Source: Bog-756 sp963704615 (GTDB lineage Bacteria; Actinomycetota; Acidimicrobiia; Acidimicrobiales; RAAP-2). From it: a DNA stretch of 64,000 nt. A model generated the notes under the pieces. That model was not told the origin of the DNA, did not search any database, and was given only the letters and a program-made list of their open reading frames with translations. The stretch lies in NCBI GenBank assembly GCA_963704615.1, contig OY969923.1:682001-746000 (forward strand), read 5' to 3'. The position numbers were made by a program, and so were the translations under genes. Of the stretch, positions 30,941-43,628 are shown one piece after another. Numbering within the stretch: position 1 is the first letter of the stretch; each line of letters starts with the position of its first letter.

Positions 30941-31013
30941 AGGGCAGTAGCTCAACTGGTAGAGCACCGGTCTCCAAAACCGAAGGTTGGGGGTTCGAGT
31001 CCCTCCTGCCCTG
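30941..31013 (+). tRNA. tRNA-Trp (CCA)
   Basis: Acceptor AGGGCAG/CTGCCCT, anticodon CCA in loop CTCCAAA, T-arm loop TTCGAGT, discriminator G. CCA tail not encoded. Lies 38 nt before secE, a conserved actinobacterial order. Confidence 0.96.
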
Positions 31014-31051
31014 CTCTACGCCGATGAGACGACCGTCGAAGGAAATGGCAC

Positions 31052-31345
31052 GTGAACCGAGAACAGAAGCGAATGGCACAAAAGCAGGGCCAAGACCCCG
31101 AAGGGGAGGCGCCGCCGCGGCGCTCCGCCCCCCCGCCTCGGCGCCCGGCCAAGCGTGAGCCCTTCCGTCCGGGGCAGTTCCTCCGCGAGGTACGCTCGGA
31201 GTTGCGTCAGGTGGCCTGGCCCAACAGGTCCGAGGTCATCAACTACACCACGGTGACCCTGGTCACCCTGCTCTCGTTGATGGTCCTCATCTTCATTCTC
31301 AACTACGCCTTTGCCAAGGGCGTTCTCTGGCTGTTCAAGACGTGA
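31052..31345 (+). CDS. secE: Preprotein translocase subunit SecE
   Basis: 97 aa. A basic, Pro-rich N-terminal half is followed by the SecE signature FLREVRSELRQVAWPNRSEV and one transmembrane helix (TVTLVTLLSLMVLIFILNYAF). It clamps SecY in the SecYEG channel. GTG 31052 follows AAGGA. The stop overlaps the nusG start by 4 nt (GTGA), so the two are translationally coupled. Confidence 0.95.
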   Translation: MNREQKRMAQKQGQDPEGEAPPRRSAPPPRRPAKREPFRPGQFLREVRSELRQVAWPNRSEVINYTTVTLVTLLSLMVLIFILNYAFAKGVLWLFKT

Positions 31346-32241
31346 TCGGTGTGACTGTGACCCACGACGGAACCAATGTGCCCCACGGCAACGAGGAAAG
31401 CCTCGATTCCGTCGCGCCCCCGTCGGCCGCCGACGCGGCATCGGCTGGCCCGGTGGACGTCGCCGGTGAGGTGGAGGACGTCGAGGTGGTTCCGGGGGAG
31501 GACGCCGCGGTGGTCTCCGTGGAGGAAATCGAACCGGTCGCCTCAGCCGATGCCACCAGCGGCGACCTGGTCGAGGATGCCGGTTCGGCCCTGCCGGCCA
31601 GCGATGACCAGGAGATCGGCGACCAGGAGACCCCGGAACAGGCCGAATTCGACGACGACTTCGACGAGGAGGAGCCCTTCGTCGTCAGCCCCTATGACCA
31701 GCCGGGCCGCTGGTACGTGGTGCACACCTATGCCGGCTACGAAAACAAGGTGAAGTCGAACCTCCACAGCCGGGCCGTGTCGATGAACATGGAGGACCGT
31801 ATCTACGAGGTCGTCATCCCGATGGAGGACGTCATCGAGTTCAAGAACGGCAAGAAGGTCGTGGTCCAGAAGAAGGTCTTCCCCGGTTATCTACTGTGCC
31901 GGTGTGACCTCGACGACGAGAGCTGGTCGGTGATCCGGAACACGCCCGGGGTGACCGGGTTCGTCGGACCGGGCACCAAGCCCACGCCTCTGTCACGCCG
32001 GGAGGTCGAGGGAATCCTGCAGGTCAAGGTGGAGGGGGCCGAAGCCCCGTCCAAGCGCAGCCGGCCCCGCCTCGAGCACGAGGTCGGTGAGACGGTGCGG
32101 GTCAAGGAAGGGCCGTTTGCCGACTTCTCGGGGCAGATCGCGGAGATCAACGAGGATCAGCTGAAGCTCAAGGTCCTGGTCAACATCTTCGGGCGGGAGA
32201 CCCCTGTCGAGCTCGAATTCAGCCAGGTCGCGAAGCTGTAG
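31342..32241 (+). CDS. nusG: Transcription factor NusG with acidic N-terminal extension
   Basis: 299 aa. It binds RNA polymerase and influences pausing, Rho and coupling to ribosomes. The NGN domain starts only at about residue 122 (GRWYVVHTYAGYENKVKSNL), includes FPGYLLCRCDLDDES and TGFVGPGTKPTPL, and the KOW domain is at about 250-299 (VKEGPFADFSGQIAEIN). Residues 1-121 are Glu/Asp/Ala/Val-rich low complexity, extending to the acidic run FDDDFDEEEPF. E. coli NusG is about 180 aa. GTG 31342 overlaps secE; GTG 31351 is an alternative start. Confidence 0.95.
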   Translation: MIGVTVTHDGTNVPHGNEESLDSVAPPSAADAASAGPVDVAGEVEDVEVVPGEDAAVVSVEEIEPVASADATSGDLVEDAGSALPASDDQEIGDQETPEQAEFDDDFDEEEPFVVSPYDQPGRWYVVHTYAGYENKVKSNLHSRAVSMNMEDRIYEVVIPMEDVIEFKNGKKVVVQKKVFPGYLLCRCDLDDESWSVIRNTPGVTGFVGPGTKPTPLSRREVEGILQVKVEGAEAPSKRSRPRLEHEVGETVRVKEGPFADFSGQIAEINEDQLKLKVLVNIFGRETPVELEFSQVAKL

Positions 32242-32271
32242 GCCGGCGGATCAGGTTAAGGAGAAGCACCC

Positions 32272-32703
32272 ATGCCACCGAAGAAGCGCGTCATCGCTGT
32301 CGTCAAGATCCAGCTCCCGGCGGGGGGCGCCACGCCCGCGCCACCGGTGGGCACGGCCCTCGGCCCCCACGGGGTCCAGACCATGGAGTTCTGCAAGCAG
32401 TACAACGCGGCCACCGAGAACCAGCGGGGCTCGATCGTGCCGGTCGAGATCTCGATCTACGAGGACCGCAGCTTCTCGTTCATTCTCAAGACCCCGCCGA
32501 CGCCGGCCCTGCTTCGCCAGGCGGCCGGCCTGGACAAGGGCGCGGCGACGACCGGTCGCGAGCAGGTGGGCACGGTCACCGACGCCCAGGTAGCAGAGAT
32601 TGCCGCCACCAAGCTCCCCGATCTCAACACGGCCGACATCGAGGCGGCGAAACGCCAGGTGGCCGGCACCGCACGGTCGATGGGGATCGCCATCACCGGC
32701 TGA
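32272..32703 (+). CDS. rplK: 50S ribosomal protein L11
   Basis: 143 aa, full length. The N-terminal domain has KIQLPAGGATPAPPVGTALG, including the prolines contacted by thiostrepton-type antibiotics, and GVQTMEFCKQYNAAT. The C-terminal RNA-binding domain runs through ADIEAAKRQVAGTARSMGI. It forms the GTPase-associated centre with 23S rRNA. A Shine-Dalgarno AAGGAG lies about 9 nt before ATG 32272. Part of the nusG-rplK-rplA run. Confidence 0.97.
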   Translation: MPPKKRVIAVVKIQLPAGGATPAPPVGTALGPHGVQTMEFCKQYNAATENQRGSIVPVEISIYEDRSFSFILKTPPTPALLRQAAGLDKGAATTGREQVGTVTDAQVAEIAATKLPDLNTADIEAAKRQVAGTARSMGIAITG

Positions 32704-32742
32704 AGCCGGCGATGAGCGCCTACCAGGAAACGGAGAAACACC

Positions 32743-33465
32743 ATGTCCCGGGGTAAGAAATACAAGGCGAGCCTGTCTGAGTTCGACCGCCAAAACCTCT
32801 ACACGCCGTCCGAAGCGATCGACCTGGTCAAGGCCAGCGCCAAAGCATCCTTCGACGAGACGGTCGAGCTCGCCGTCCGGCTGGGCGTGGATCCGCGCAA
32901 GGCCGACCAGATCGTCCGCGGCACCCTCTCGCTTCCGGCCGGCACCGGTCGCACCGCACGAGTGGCGGTGTTCGCGGCCGGCGAGAAAGCGACCGCGGCC
33001 CGGGCCGCGGGTGCCGACGTGGTGGGCGCCGACGATCTGGTCGCCCGGGTGGCCAACGACGGATTCCTCGACTTCGATGTGGCCATCGCCACGCCGGACC
33101 TGATGGGCCAGGTCGGGACCTTGGGCCGGGTCCTCGGCCCCCGGGGCCTGATGCCCAACCCGAAGACCGGCACCGTGACCGACGACGTGGAGAAGGCGGT
33201 CAGCGAGTTCAAGGGCGGTCGGGTCGAGTACCGGACCGACAAGGTGGGCAATATCCACCTGCGGATCGGCAAGGCCTCCTTCGACCGCTCGAAGCTGCTC
33301 GAGAACCTGCACGCGGTGATGGAGGAGATCTTCCGGGCGAAGCCAGCCTCGGCCAAGGGCCGCTATGTGAGGGCGATCACCGTGTCGTCCACCATGGGTC
33401 CCGGGGTGCATGTCGACCCGTTGCTCGCTCGCAAGACCGACGACGAGCTGGCCGCCAGCGCCTGA
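32743..33465 (+). CDS. rplA: 50S ribosomal protein L1
   Basis: 240 aa. L1-stalk protein and, in many bacteria, translational repressor of its own operon. Typical segments: ELAVRLGVDPRKADQIVRG, GRVLGPRGLMPNPKTGTV and GRVEYRTDKVGNIHLRIGK. It lies 39 nt after rplK. A new -10 box and the L10 leader follow, so rplJL are expressed partly separately. Confidence 0.97.
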   Translation: MSRGKKYKASLSEFDRQNLYTPSEAIDLVKASAKASFDETVELAVRLGVDPRKADQIVRGTLSLPAGTGRTARVAVFAAGEKATAARAAGADVVGADDLVARVANDGFLDFDVAIATPDLMGQVGTLGRVLGPRGLMPNPKTGTVTDDVEKAVSEFKGGRVEYRTDKVGNIHLRIGKASFDRSKLLENLHAVMEEIFRAKPASAKGRYVRAITVSSTMGPGVHVDPLLARKTDDELAASA

Positions 33466-33508
33466 CCCGCTTGTCGGCGCTGGCTGGCCGGAGCCGGGGA
33501 CCGTGGGC

Positions 33509-33514
33509 TAGAGT
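33509..33514 (+). promoter_or_regulatory. Candidate -10 TAGAGT for rplJ-rplL
   Basis: TAGAGT ends 24 nt before the L10 leader stem. The -35 region is weak. Confidence 0.45.
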
Positions 33515-33538
33515 TTCGTCTTTCCAGTTTCAACGAAC

Positions 33539-33660
33539 TGCCGTAGACCTCCGGTGCACCGCCTACCCGGTGCCGAAGGGATCCAAGGAGGATCCGCCTG
33601 ATGAGGCGTTCCGCGCCGGGCACTTTGCCGGCGCGACACCGCTCGACGGTGTCTACGGCA
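33539..33660 (+). promoter_or_regulatory. L10 leader (autoregulatory, L10-L12 binding)
   Basis: TGCCGTAGAC (33539-33548) is exactly complementary to GTCTACGGCA (33651-33660), closing a structured element of about 120 nt upstream of rplJ. Position and architecture match the known L10 leader, to which the L10-(L12)n complex binds to repress rplJL. An internal Shine-Dalgarno-like AAGGAGG lies in the loop region. The assignment is by position and pairing; internal kink-turn details were not modelled. Confidence 0.75.
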
Positions 33661-33693
33661 CCGATTTGAGCCGATCGCTCGGCGGAGGGACCT

Positions 33694-34404
33694 ATGGACA
33701 ATCCGAGGCCTGAGAAGGTCGCCGTCGTCAACGAGGTGCGGGCTCGCCTCGAGGCCTCCGATGCCGCCGTTCTGACCGAGTACCGCGGCCTCAGCGTCGC
33801 CGACCTGGCCCAGCTGCGCCGTGAGCTGGCCGCAGCCGGCGGCGACTACAAGATCTACAAGAACACCTTGGTCCGCCTGGCTGTGGCCGACGGGCCCCAG
33901 GCTCCGATCCACGACTTGTTGACCGGCCCGACCGCCATCGCCTTCGTCGAGGGCGATGTGAGCGCGGTGGCCAAGGCGTTGCGCGACTTCGGCCGGAGCA
34001 ATCCGAGCCTGGTGGTCAAGGGTGCCATGGTGGGGACTGGGCTGCTGTCGGCCTCCGACCTGAGCGTGCTGGCCGACCTTCCCTCGAGGGACGTCGTGCT
34101 GGCCATGTTCGCCGGCACCATGGCTGCCCCCCTCCAGCAGCTGGCCGGCCTCCTCCAGGCGCTGCCCCGCAATCTGGCTTACGGACTCTCCGCTCTCATC
34201 GATCAGCGCCAAGCGGGCGGGGAAGTGCTGGTCGAGGTCTCCGACGCCCCGGCCGCCGACGCCCCGGATGCCGGGCCAGAGGAGGGACCGTCGGCCGAAG
34301 CAACCGAGGTGACCGAGCCGGCCTCTACCGAGACCGCCGAAGGACCGGCCGATGAGACCGCCGAAGGACCGGCCGAAGAGACCGCCGAAGCACCGGCCGA
34401 CTAG
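33694..34404 (+). CDS. rplJ: 50S ribosomal protein L10 with acidic repeat tail
   Basis: 236 aa against a usual 165-180. The core is normal: EVRARLEASDAAVLTEYRGL, GGDYKIYKNTLVRLA, and the L12-binding helix PLQQLAGLLQALPRNLAYGL. From about residue 176 a tail rich in Glu/Ala/Pro/Thr follows, ending in three 8-residue repeats (ETAEGPAD, ETAEGPAE, ETAEAPAD) encoded by a 24-nt repeat. The tail emerges just beyond the L12-anchoring helix, at the base of the stalk. ATG 33694 follows GGAGGG. Confidence 0.96.
   Translation: MDNPRPEKVAVVNEVRARLEASDAAVLTEYRGLSVADLAQLRRELAAAGGDYKIYKNTLVRLAVADGPQAPIHDLLTGPTAIAFVEGDVSAVAKALRDFGRSNPSLVVKGAMVGTGLLSASDLSVLADLPSRDVVLAMFAGTMAAPLQQLAGLLQALPRNLAYGLSALIDQRQAGGEVLVEVSDAPAADAPDAGPEEGPSAEATEVTEPASTETAEGPADETAEGPAEETAEAPAD
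34330..34401 (+). repeat. 24-nt in-frame repeat x3 at the 3' end of rplJ
   Basis: Units at 34330-34353, 34354-34377 and 34378-34401 differ at only a few positions. Each encodes ETAE-G/A-PA-D/E. The stop codon follows directly. Confidence 0.95.
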
Positions 34405-34512
34405 CGCCGCCCACCAGGAGCGGGTCGAGTCCGGCCGGACCGATCCGAACCAGAAGACCCACACCAGACCATCGCAGGACACGAGAAGATCCACAGAACA
34501 AGGAGCACGACA

Positions 34513-34908
34513 ATGGCAAGCACCCTCACCAAGGACCAGATTCTGGACGGCATCGCTGAGCTGTCCGTCCTCGAGCTGAGCGAGCTGCTCAAGGCGTTCG
34601 AGGACCGTTTCGGCGTCACCGCTGCGGCACCGGTTGCCGCGGTGGCTGCCGTCCCTGCCGGTGGCGGGGCCGAGGCCGGCGGCGGCGACGACGAGAAGAC
34701 GGAGTTCGACGTCATTCTGACCGCCGCCGGGGACAAGAAGATCCAGGTGATCAAGGAGGTCCGGTCGCTGACCAGCCTCGGCCTGAAGGAGGCCAAGGAC
34801 CTGGTGGACGGAGCCCCCAAGCCGGTCCTGGAGAAGGCCAACAAGGAAGACGCGGAGAAGGCCAAGGCCCAGCTCGAGGGGGCCGGGGCCACCGTCGAGC
34901 TCAAGTAG
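34513..34908 (+). CDS. rplL: 50S ribosomal protein L7/L12
   Basis: 131 aa. The N-terminal dimerisation domain (LTKDQILDGIAELSVLELSE) is followed by an Ala/Gly-rich hinge around residues 35-60 and the C-terminal factor-binding domain (EFDVILTAAGDKKIQVIKEV, LTSLGLKEAKDLVDGAPKPV). The stalk protein recruits elongation factors. It lies 108 nt after rplJ under the same leader control. Confidence 0.97.
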   Translation: MASTLTKDQILDGIAELSVLELSELLKAFEDRFGVTAAAPVAAVAAVPAGGGAEAGGGDDEKTEFDVILTAAGDKKIQVIKEVRSLTSLGLKEAKDLVDGAPKPVLEKANKEDAEKAKAQLEGAGATVELK

Positions 34909-35025
34909 CGCCGGACAGGTCGTCGGTTTGCCGGGCGCCCGGCGGCCGGCGACCGACGTCGGTCCTGGTCAGAGAGTCCTCGGGGACGATCGGCCCGCCG
35001 CCGGTGGAGGGCGTCGCCATAGAGA

Positions 35026-35047
35026 GGGGGGCCGTTCCTGGCCCCCC
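35026..35047 (+). terminator. Hairpin after rplL
   Basis: GGGGGGCC and GGCCCCCC form a perfect 8-bp stem around GTTCCT, 118 nt after the rplL stop and just before the rpoB promoters. No T-tract. Terminator or attenuator. Confidence 0.55.
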
Positions 35048-35062
35048 GGAGTCCACATTTCC

Positions 35063-35091
35063 TTGACGAAAGGCGGCGGATCCCGTACCGT
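35063..35091 (+). promoter_or_regulatory. rpoBC promoter P1, TTGACG-17-TACCGT
   Basis: -35 TTGACG (35063-35068) and -10 TACCGT (35086-35091) with ideal 17-nt spacing, about 275 nt before the rpoB start. The 460-nt rplL-rpoB gap holds only regulatory elements. Confidence 0.75.
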
Positions 35092-35126
35092 GTGCTGGCC
35101 TGGATCGGGCAATTTCGGTCCTTGGG

Positions 35127-35155
35127 TTGTGATCTTGTGCGCTTCCGGATATGAT
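35127..35155 (+). promoter_or_regulatory. rpoBC promoter P2, TTGTGA-17-TATGAT
   Basis: -35 TTGTGA (35127-35132) and near-consensus -10 TATGAT (35150-35155) with 17-nt spacing, 64 nt downstream of P1. Confidence 0.7.
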
Positions 35156-35353
35156 TACCGGTTGCCGTGCCTGCTCCTTCCGCCTTCCTGAATGATTCGG
35201 CTGATTGACGCGCGCCCTGGCGGCCCCACCGACTGCTCCGGCGGTAGTTGTCGACCCCCGAGGAGTCCACGAGAAACACCGAGAAGTACCTGAGGAGTAT
35301 CGCCTCAAGAAGTGAATCACCGCTTCACCTGTCGTCCCCATTCGCATGCAACT

Positions 35354-35361
35354 GGGAGGAG
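35354..35361 (+). promoter_or_regulatory. Shine-Dalgarno GGGAGGAG selecting a TTG start for rpoB
   Basis: It ends 7 nt before TTG 35369. The upstream in-frame ATG at 35312 has no such site and would add 19 unconserved residues. Confidence 0.75.
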
Positions 35362-35368
35362 TAGGCCG

Positions 35369-38300
35369 TTGCCTACACGGTCCAACAGCCCGGAACGTTT
35401 TTCATTTGCCAACATCGACGAAGCCCTGCCTTTGCCCGACCTGGTCGCTATCCAGCGGGATTCATTCCAGTGGTTCCTCGATCGAGGCCTCGCCGAGACT
35501 TTCAATGACATCAGCCCGATCGAAGATTTCACCGGGCAACTGAGCCTCGAGCTCGAGTTCGATCCCGACGATCCCGATCTGCGTCCGCCGCCGAAGTTCT
35601 CGGTCGAGGAGTGCAAGGAAAAGGACATGACCTATGCCGCGCCGGTCTTCGTGCGGGCGCGGTTCATGAACGCGGGAACCGGCGAGATCAAAGAGCAGAC
35701 GGTCTTCATGGGCGACTTCCCGGTGATGACCGACAAGGGCACCTTCATCGTCAACGGCACGGAGCGGGTCGTGGTCAGCCAGCTGGTTCGTTCGCCGGGG
35801 GTGATCTTCCAGCCCGGGCGGGATGCCAAGACGGTGTTCACCGGCACCATCCACCCTTACCGGGGTGAGTGGATCGAGTTCGACGTGGAGGCCAAGCCGT
35901 CCAAGGACGTCACCGCCGGGGCCCGGGTGGCCCGCAAGCGCCGGCTCTCGCTTTTCGTGCTCCTGCGCGCCCTCGGCTACGAGGACCAGGCCTTCCTCGA
36001 GCGGTTCGTCCGCCACTTCGACTTCCTCGAGGGACAGTGGGACAAGGAGCAGAATCTGGCTCCGACCCGTGAGGAGGCCCTGCTCGAGATCTACAAGCGG
36101 GCCCGTCCCGGCGAGCCCCTCTCGGTGGAGGCCGCCCGCCAGTACTTCGAGAACGCCTTCTTCAATCCCAAGCGCTACGACCTCACCCGGGTGGGTCGCT
36201 ACAAGCTCAATCGCAAGTTGGGACCCGAGATCGAGCGGATCTCGGACATCTTGAAGATCGACCTCGAGAGGCCGTCGCCCACCCAGGGCGTCCTCAGCCC
36301 CTCGGAGATCCTGGCCTCTGCGACCTACATGCTCCATCTGGCCAAGCACATGGCCGATGGCGAATCGACCTATCGCATCGATGACCAGGACCACTTCGCC
36401 AACCGTCGTATCCGCTCGGTGGGTGAGCTCATTCAGAACCAGGTCCGGGTGGGGCTGTCCCGCATGGAGCGGGTGGTCCGCGAGCGGATGACCACCCAGG
36501 ACGTCGAGGCGATCACTCCCCAGACGCTGATCAACATCCGTCCGGTGGTCGCCGCGGTGAAGGAGTTCTTCGGCACCAGCCAGCTCAGCCAGTTCATGGA
36601 CCAGAACAACCCTCTGTCCGGCCTGGCCCACAAGCGCCGCCTCTCCGCCCTCGGGCCCGGCGGCCTGTCCCGCGAGCGGGCCGGCTTCGAGGTCCGTGAC
36701 GTCCACACCTCCCACTACGGCCGGATGTGCCCCATCGAGACCCCGGAGGGCCCGAACATCGGACTCATCGGGTCCCTGGCCACCTACGCCCGGGTCAACG
36801 AGTACGGGTTCATCGAGACCCCCTACCGCAAGGTGGTCAACGGGCAGGTGACCAAGGAGATCACCTACCTGGCGGCCGACGAGGAGGAAGAGCACGTCAT
36901 CGCTCAGGCCTCCGCCGCCCTCGACGACAACGGACGCTTCACCGAGGAGAAGGTGCTGGTCCGGCGCGGTCCGCAGGGGACCGGCGTGCGGGTCGGGGCC
37001 ACCTCCACCTCGTACGGCACCACCTCGGAGATCGACTTCGTGCCCCCGGCCGAGGTCGACCTGATGGACGTGTCCCCCAAGCAGATCGTCTCGGTGTCCA
37101 CCGCCCTCATCCCCTTTGTGGAACACGACGACGCCAACCGGGCCCTGATGGGCGCCAACATGCAGAAGCAGGCCGTCCCGCTGGTCGTGCCCGAGGCCCC
37201 CTACATCGGCACCGGAGTCGAGGCACGCGCCGCTCGGGATGCCGGTGACGTGGTGCTGGCCGAGGCCGAGGGGACCGTGGTCGACGTGTCCGGTGACCAG
37301 ATCACCGTCGAGTACAAGGCCGGCTCCAAAGATCGGTCGGGCGTGGCGCTGGGCAAGAAGGTCTACCGGCTGGCCAAGTTCCGCCGGTCCAACCAGAACA
37401 CGGCGATCAACCAGAAGGTCATCGTGGAGGAGGGTCAGAAGGTCTCGGCCGGCGATGTGCTGGCCGACGGACCGGCCACCCACAATGGCGAGCTGGCTCT
37501 GGGCAAGAACCTGTTGGTGGCCTTCATGCCCTGGGAAGGCTACAACTACGAGGACGCCATCATCCTGTCCGAGCGCCTGGTCAAAGACGACGTCCTGACC
37601 TCGATCCACATCGAGGAGCATGAGGTCGACGCTCGCGACACCAAGCTGGGGGCCGAGGAGATCACCCGGGACATCCCCAACCTGTCCGAGGAGATCCTCG
37701 CCGACCTCGATGAGCGGGGGATCATCCGCATCGGGGCCGAGGTAGGACCCGGCGACGTGCTGGTGGGCAAGGTCACCCCCAAGGGCGAGACCGAGCAGAC
37801 TCCTGAGGAACGGCTCCTCCGGGCCATCTTCGGTGAGAAGGCGCGTGAGGTGCGCGACACCTCGCTCAAGGTTCCCCACGGCGAGCAGGGGACGGTCATC
37901 GACGTGCGGGTGTTCTCGCGTGACGACGCCCACGAGCTGCCGCCCGGGGTGGAGCAACTGGTCCGGGTGTACGTGGCCCAGAAGCGCAAGATCTCCGAGG
38001 GCGACAAGCTGGCCGGTCGCCACGGCAACAAGGGAGTCATCTCCAAGATCCTGCCCATCGAGGACATGCCGTTCCAGGCGGACGGCACCCCGGTGGACAT
38101 CATCCTCAACCCGCTCGGGGTGCCCAGCCGGATGAACGTTGGCCAGGTCCTCGAGTCCCACCTGGGCTACGCCGCCCGCTGGGGCTGGGAAGGTGCCGGC
38201 GACTTCGCCCAGACGCCGTTGCGCGGTACCGAGACCAAGACCCGCCCGCGCACCGACCCCGCGGTGTGGGTGTCCACCCCGGTGTTCGACGGGGCCCACT

Positions 38301-38944
38301 GGGACGAGGAGGCCGACGCCGGGCGCCACCCGACCATCCAGAAGATCTTCCGCCAGCTCAACCCGGACGGGGTCGACGGACAGGTGCAGGTGGCCGACGA
38401 CGGCAAGTCGACCCTCTACAACGGCCGCACCGGCGAGCCCTACGACAACCCGATCTCGGTCGGATACGTCTACATCCTGAAGCTCCACCACCTGGTGGAC
38501 GACAAGATCCACGCCCGTTCGACCGGCCCCTACTCGATGATCACCCAGCAGCCCCTGGGTGGGAAGGCCCAGTTCGGTGGGCAGCGCTTCGGGGAGATGG
38601 AGGTGTGGGCCCTCGAGGCCTTCGGCGCCGCCTACGCCCTGCAGGAGCTCCTCACCATCAAGTCGGACGACGTGCTCGGTCGGGTGAAGGTGTACGAGGC
38701 CATCGTGAAGGGCGAGAACATCCCCGAGCCGGGGATCCCCGAGAGCTTCAAGGTCCTGATCAAAGAGATGCAGTCCCTGTGTCTCGACGTCGAGGTCCTG
38801 GCCCCGGGTGGAGAAGAGATTGAGATGCGAGAGCTCGACGAGGACGTGTTCCGCACGGCCGAGGAACTGGGCATCGACATCAGCCGGCCCGAACGCGGGT
38901 CGGACGAGGAAGATGCACGACGCGCCGCGGAAAGGGGATTCTAG
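35369..38944 (+). CDS. rpoB: DNA-directed RNA polymerase subunit beta
   Basis: 1191 aa from a TTG start, as in mycobacterial rpoB. The rifampicin region (about residues 400-435) reads TSQLSQFMDQNNPLSGLAHK then RRLSALGPGGLSRERAGFEV, wild type at the classical D516, H526 and S531 positions, so sensitivity is predicted. GDKLAGRHGNKGVI and KAQFGGQRFGEMEVWALEAF are catalytic-core and clamp motifs. Tandem promoters and a leader of about 200 nt precede it. The stop is immediately followed by the rpoC ATG with no gap. Confidence 0.98.
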   Translation: MPTRSNSPERFSFANIDEALPLPDLVAIQRDSFQWFLDRGLAETFNDISPIEDFTGQLSLELEFDPDDPDLRPPPKFSVEECKEKDMTYAAPVFVRARFMNAGTGEIKEQTVFMGDFPVMTDKGTFIVNGTERVVVSQLVRSPGVIFQPGRDAKTVFTGTIHPYRGEWIEFDVEAKPSKDVTAGARVARKRRLSLFVLLRALGYEDQAFLERFVRHFDFLEGQWDKEQNLAPTREEALLEIYKRARPGEPLSVEAARQYFENAFFNPKRYDLTRVGRYKLNRKLGPEIERISDILKIDLERPSPTQGVLSPSEILASATYMLHLAKHMADGESTYRIDDQDHFANRRIRSVGELIQNQVRVGLSRMERVVRERMTTQDVEAITPQTLINIRPVVAAVKEFFGTSQLSQFMDQNNPLSGLAHKRRLSALGPGGLSRERAGFEVRDVHTSHYGRMCPIETPEGPNIGLIGSLATYARVNEYGFIETPYRKVVNGQVTKEITYLAADEEEEHVIAQASAALDDNGRFTEEKVLVRRGPQGTGVRVGATSTSYGTTSEIDFVPPAEVDLMDVSPKQIVSVSTALIPFVEHDDANRALMGANMQKQAVPLVVPEAPYIGTGVEARAARDAGDVVLAEAEGTVVDVSGDQITVEYKAGSKDRSGVALGKKVYRLAKFRRSNQNTAINQKVIVEEGQKVSAGDVLADGPATHNGELALGKNLLVAFMPWEGYNYEDAIILSERLVKDDVLTSIHIEEHEVDARDTKLGAEEITRDIPNLSEEILADLDERGIIRIGAEVGPGDVLVGKVTPKGETEQTPEERLLRAIFGEKAREVRDTSLKVPHGEQGTVIDVRVFSRDDAHELPPGVEQLVRVYVAQKRKISEGDKLAGRHGNKGVISKILPIEDMPFQADGTPVDIILNPLGVPSRMNVGQVLESHLGYAARWGWEGAGDFAQTPLRGTETKTRPRTDPAVWVSTPVFDGAHWDEEADAGRHPTIQKIFRQLNPDGVDGQVQVADDGKSTLYNGRTGEPYDNPISVGYVYILKLHHLVDDKIHARSTGPYSMITQQPLGGKAQFGGQRFGEMEVWALEAFGAAYALQELLTIKSDDVLGRVKVYEAIVKGENIPEPGIPESFKVLIKEMQSLCLDVEVLAPGGEEIEMRELDEDVFRTAEELGIDISRPERGSDEEDARRAAERGF

Positions 38945-43021
<4,077 letters not shown>

Positions 43022-43032
43022 TCGCAACGGGA

Positions 43033-43060
43033 CGCCGCCGGCCCATCCGGGTCGGCGGCG
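43033..43060 (+). terminator. Terminator hairpin after rpoC
   Basis: CGCCGCCGGCCC pairs with GGGTCGGCGGCG (12 pairs, one G-T) around an ATCC loop, 11 nt after the rpoC stop. Followed by ATTCC, not a T-run. Confidence 0.7.
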
Positions 43061-43124
43061 ATTCCGGGCGCGTCACGCTCCGGGAGGGACGTCGTCCCGA
43101 TAGGATGAGTGGGCTCGTCCGCGC

Positions 43125-43153
43125 TTGCCCACCAGGTAGCGATGCCGTAGCAT
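43125..43153 (+). promoter_or_regulatory. rpsL (str operon) promoter, TTGCCC-17-TAGCAT
   Basis: -35 TTGCCC (43125-43130) and -10 TAGCAT (43148-43153) with 17-nt spacing, about 100 nt before rpsL. Confidence 0.65.
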
Positions 43154-43255
43154 AAGCCGCTTGCGGCTGCGCGCCGATCGGTGGGCCATGCCCGCCGGCA
43201 GGACGCTTGAGCAAGTCCCGGAGTATCCCTGCAGTCCACAATCTCGAGGTAACGC

Positions 43256-43627
43256 GTGCCCACGATTTCCCAGCTCGTCCGCAAAGGCCGGGCCACCAAG
43301 CCGACGAAGTCGAAGACGCCGGCCCTGAGGGGCGCCCCCCAGCGACGGGGCGTCTGCACGCGCGTCTACACCCACACCCCGAAGAAGCCCAACTCGGCGC
43401 TGCGCAAGGTGGCCAGGGTCCGGCTGACCAGCGGCCTCGAGGTGACGGCCTACATCCCGGGCGAGGGCCACAACCTCCAAGAGCACTCGATCGTGCTGGT
43501 GCGCGGCGGAAGGGTCAAAGATCTTCCCGGTGTGCGCTACAAGGTGATCCGGGGCACCCTCGACGCCTCGGGAGTCCGTGAGCGCAACCAGGCCCGCAGC
43601 CGCTACGGCGCCAAGAAGGAGTCCTGA
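43256..43627 (+). CDS. rpsL: 30S ribosomal protein S12
   Basis: 123 aa. Decoding-centre protein. GTG start. The streptomycin-determining segments TPKKPNSALRK and RGGRVKDLPGVRY are wild type. First gene of the str operon after the rpoC terminator. rpsG follows after 1 nt. Confidence 0.98.
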   Translation: MPTISQLVRKGRATKPTKSKTPALRGAPQRRGVCTRVYTHTPKKPNSALRKVARVRLTSGLEVTAYIPGEGHNLQEHSIVLVRGGRVKDLPGVRYKVIRGTLDASGVRERNQARSRYGAKKES

Positions 43628-43628
43628 C

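Noticed and set aside
35205..35233. TTGACG at 35205 as a third rpoBC promoter
   Set aside because: No acceptable -10 lies 15-19 nt downstream.
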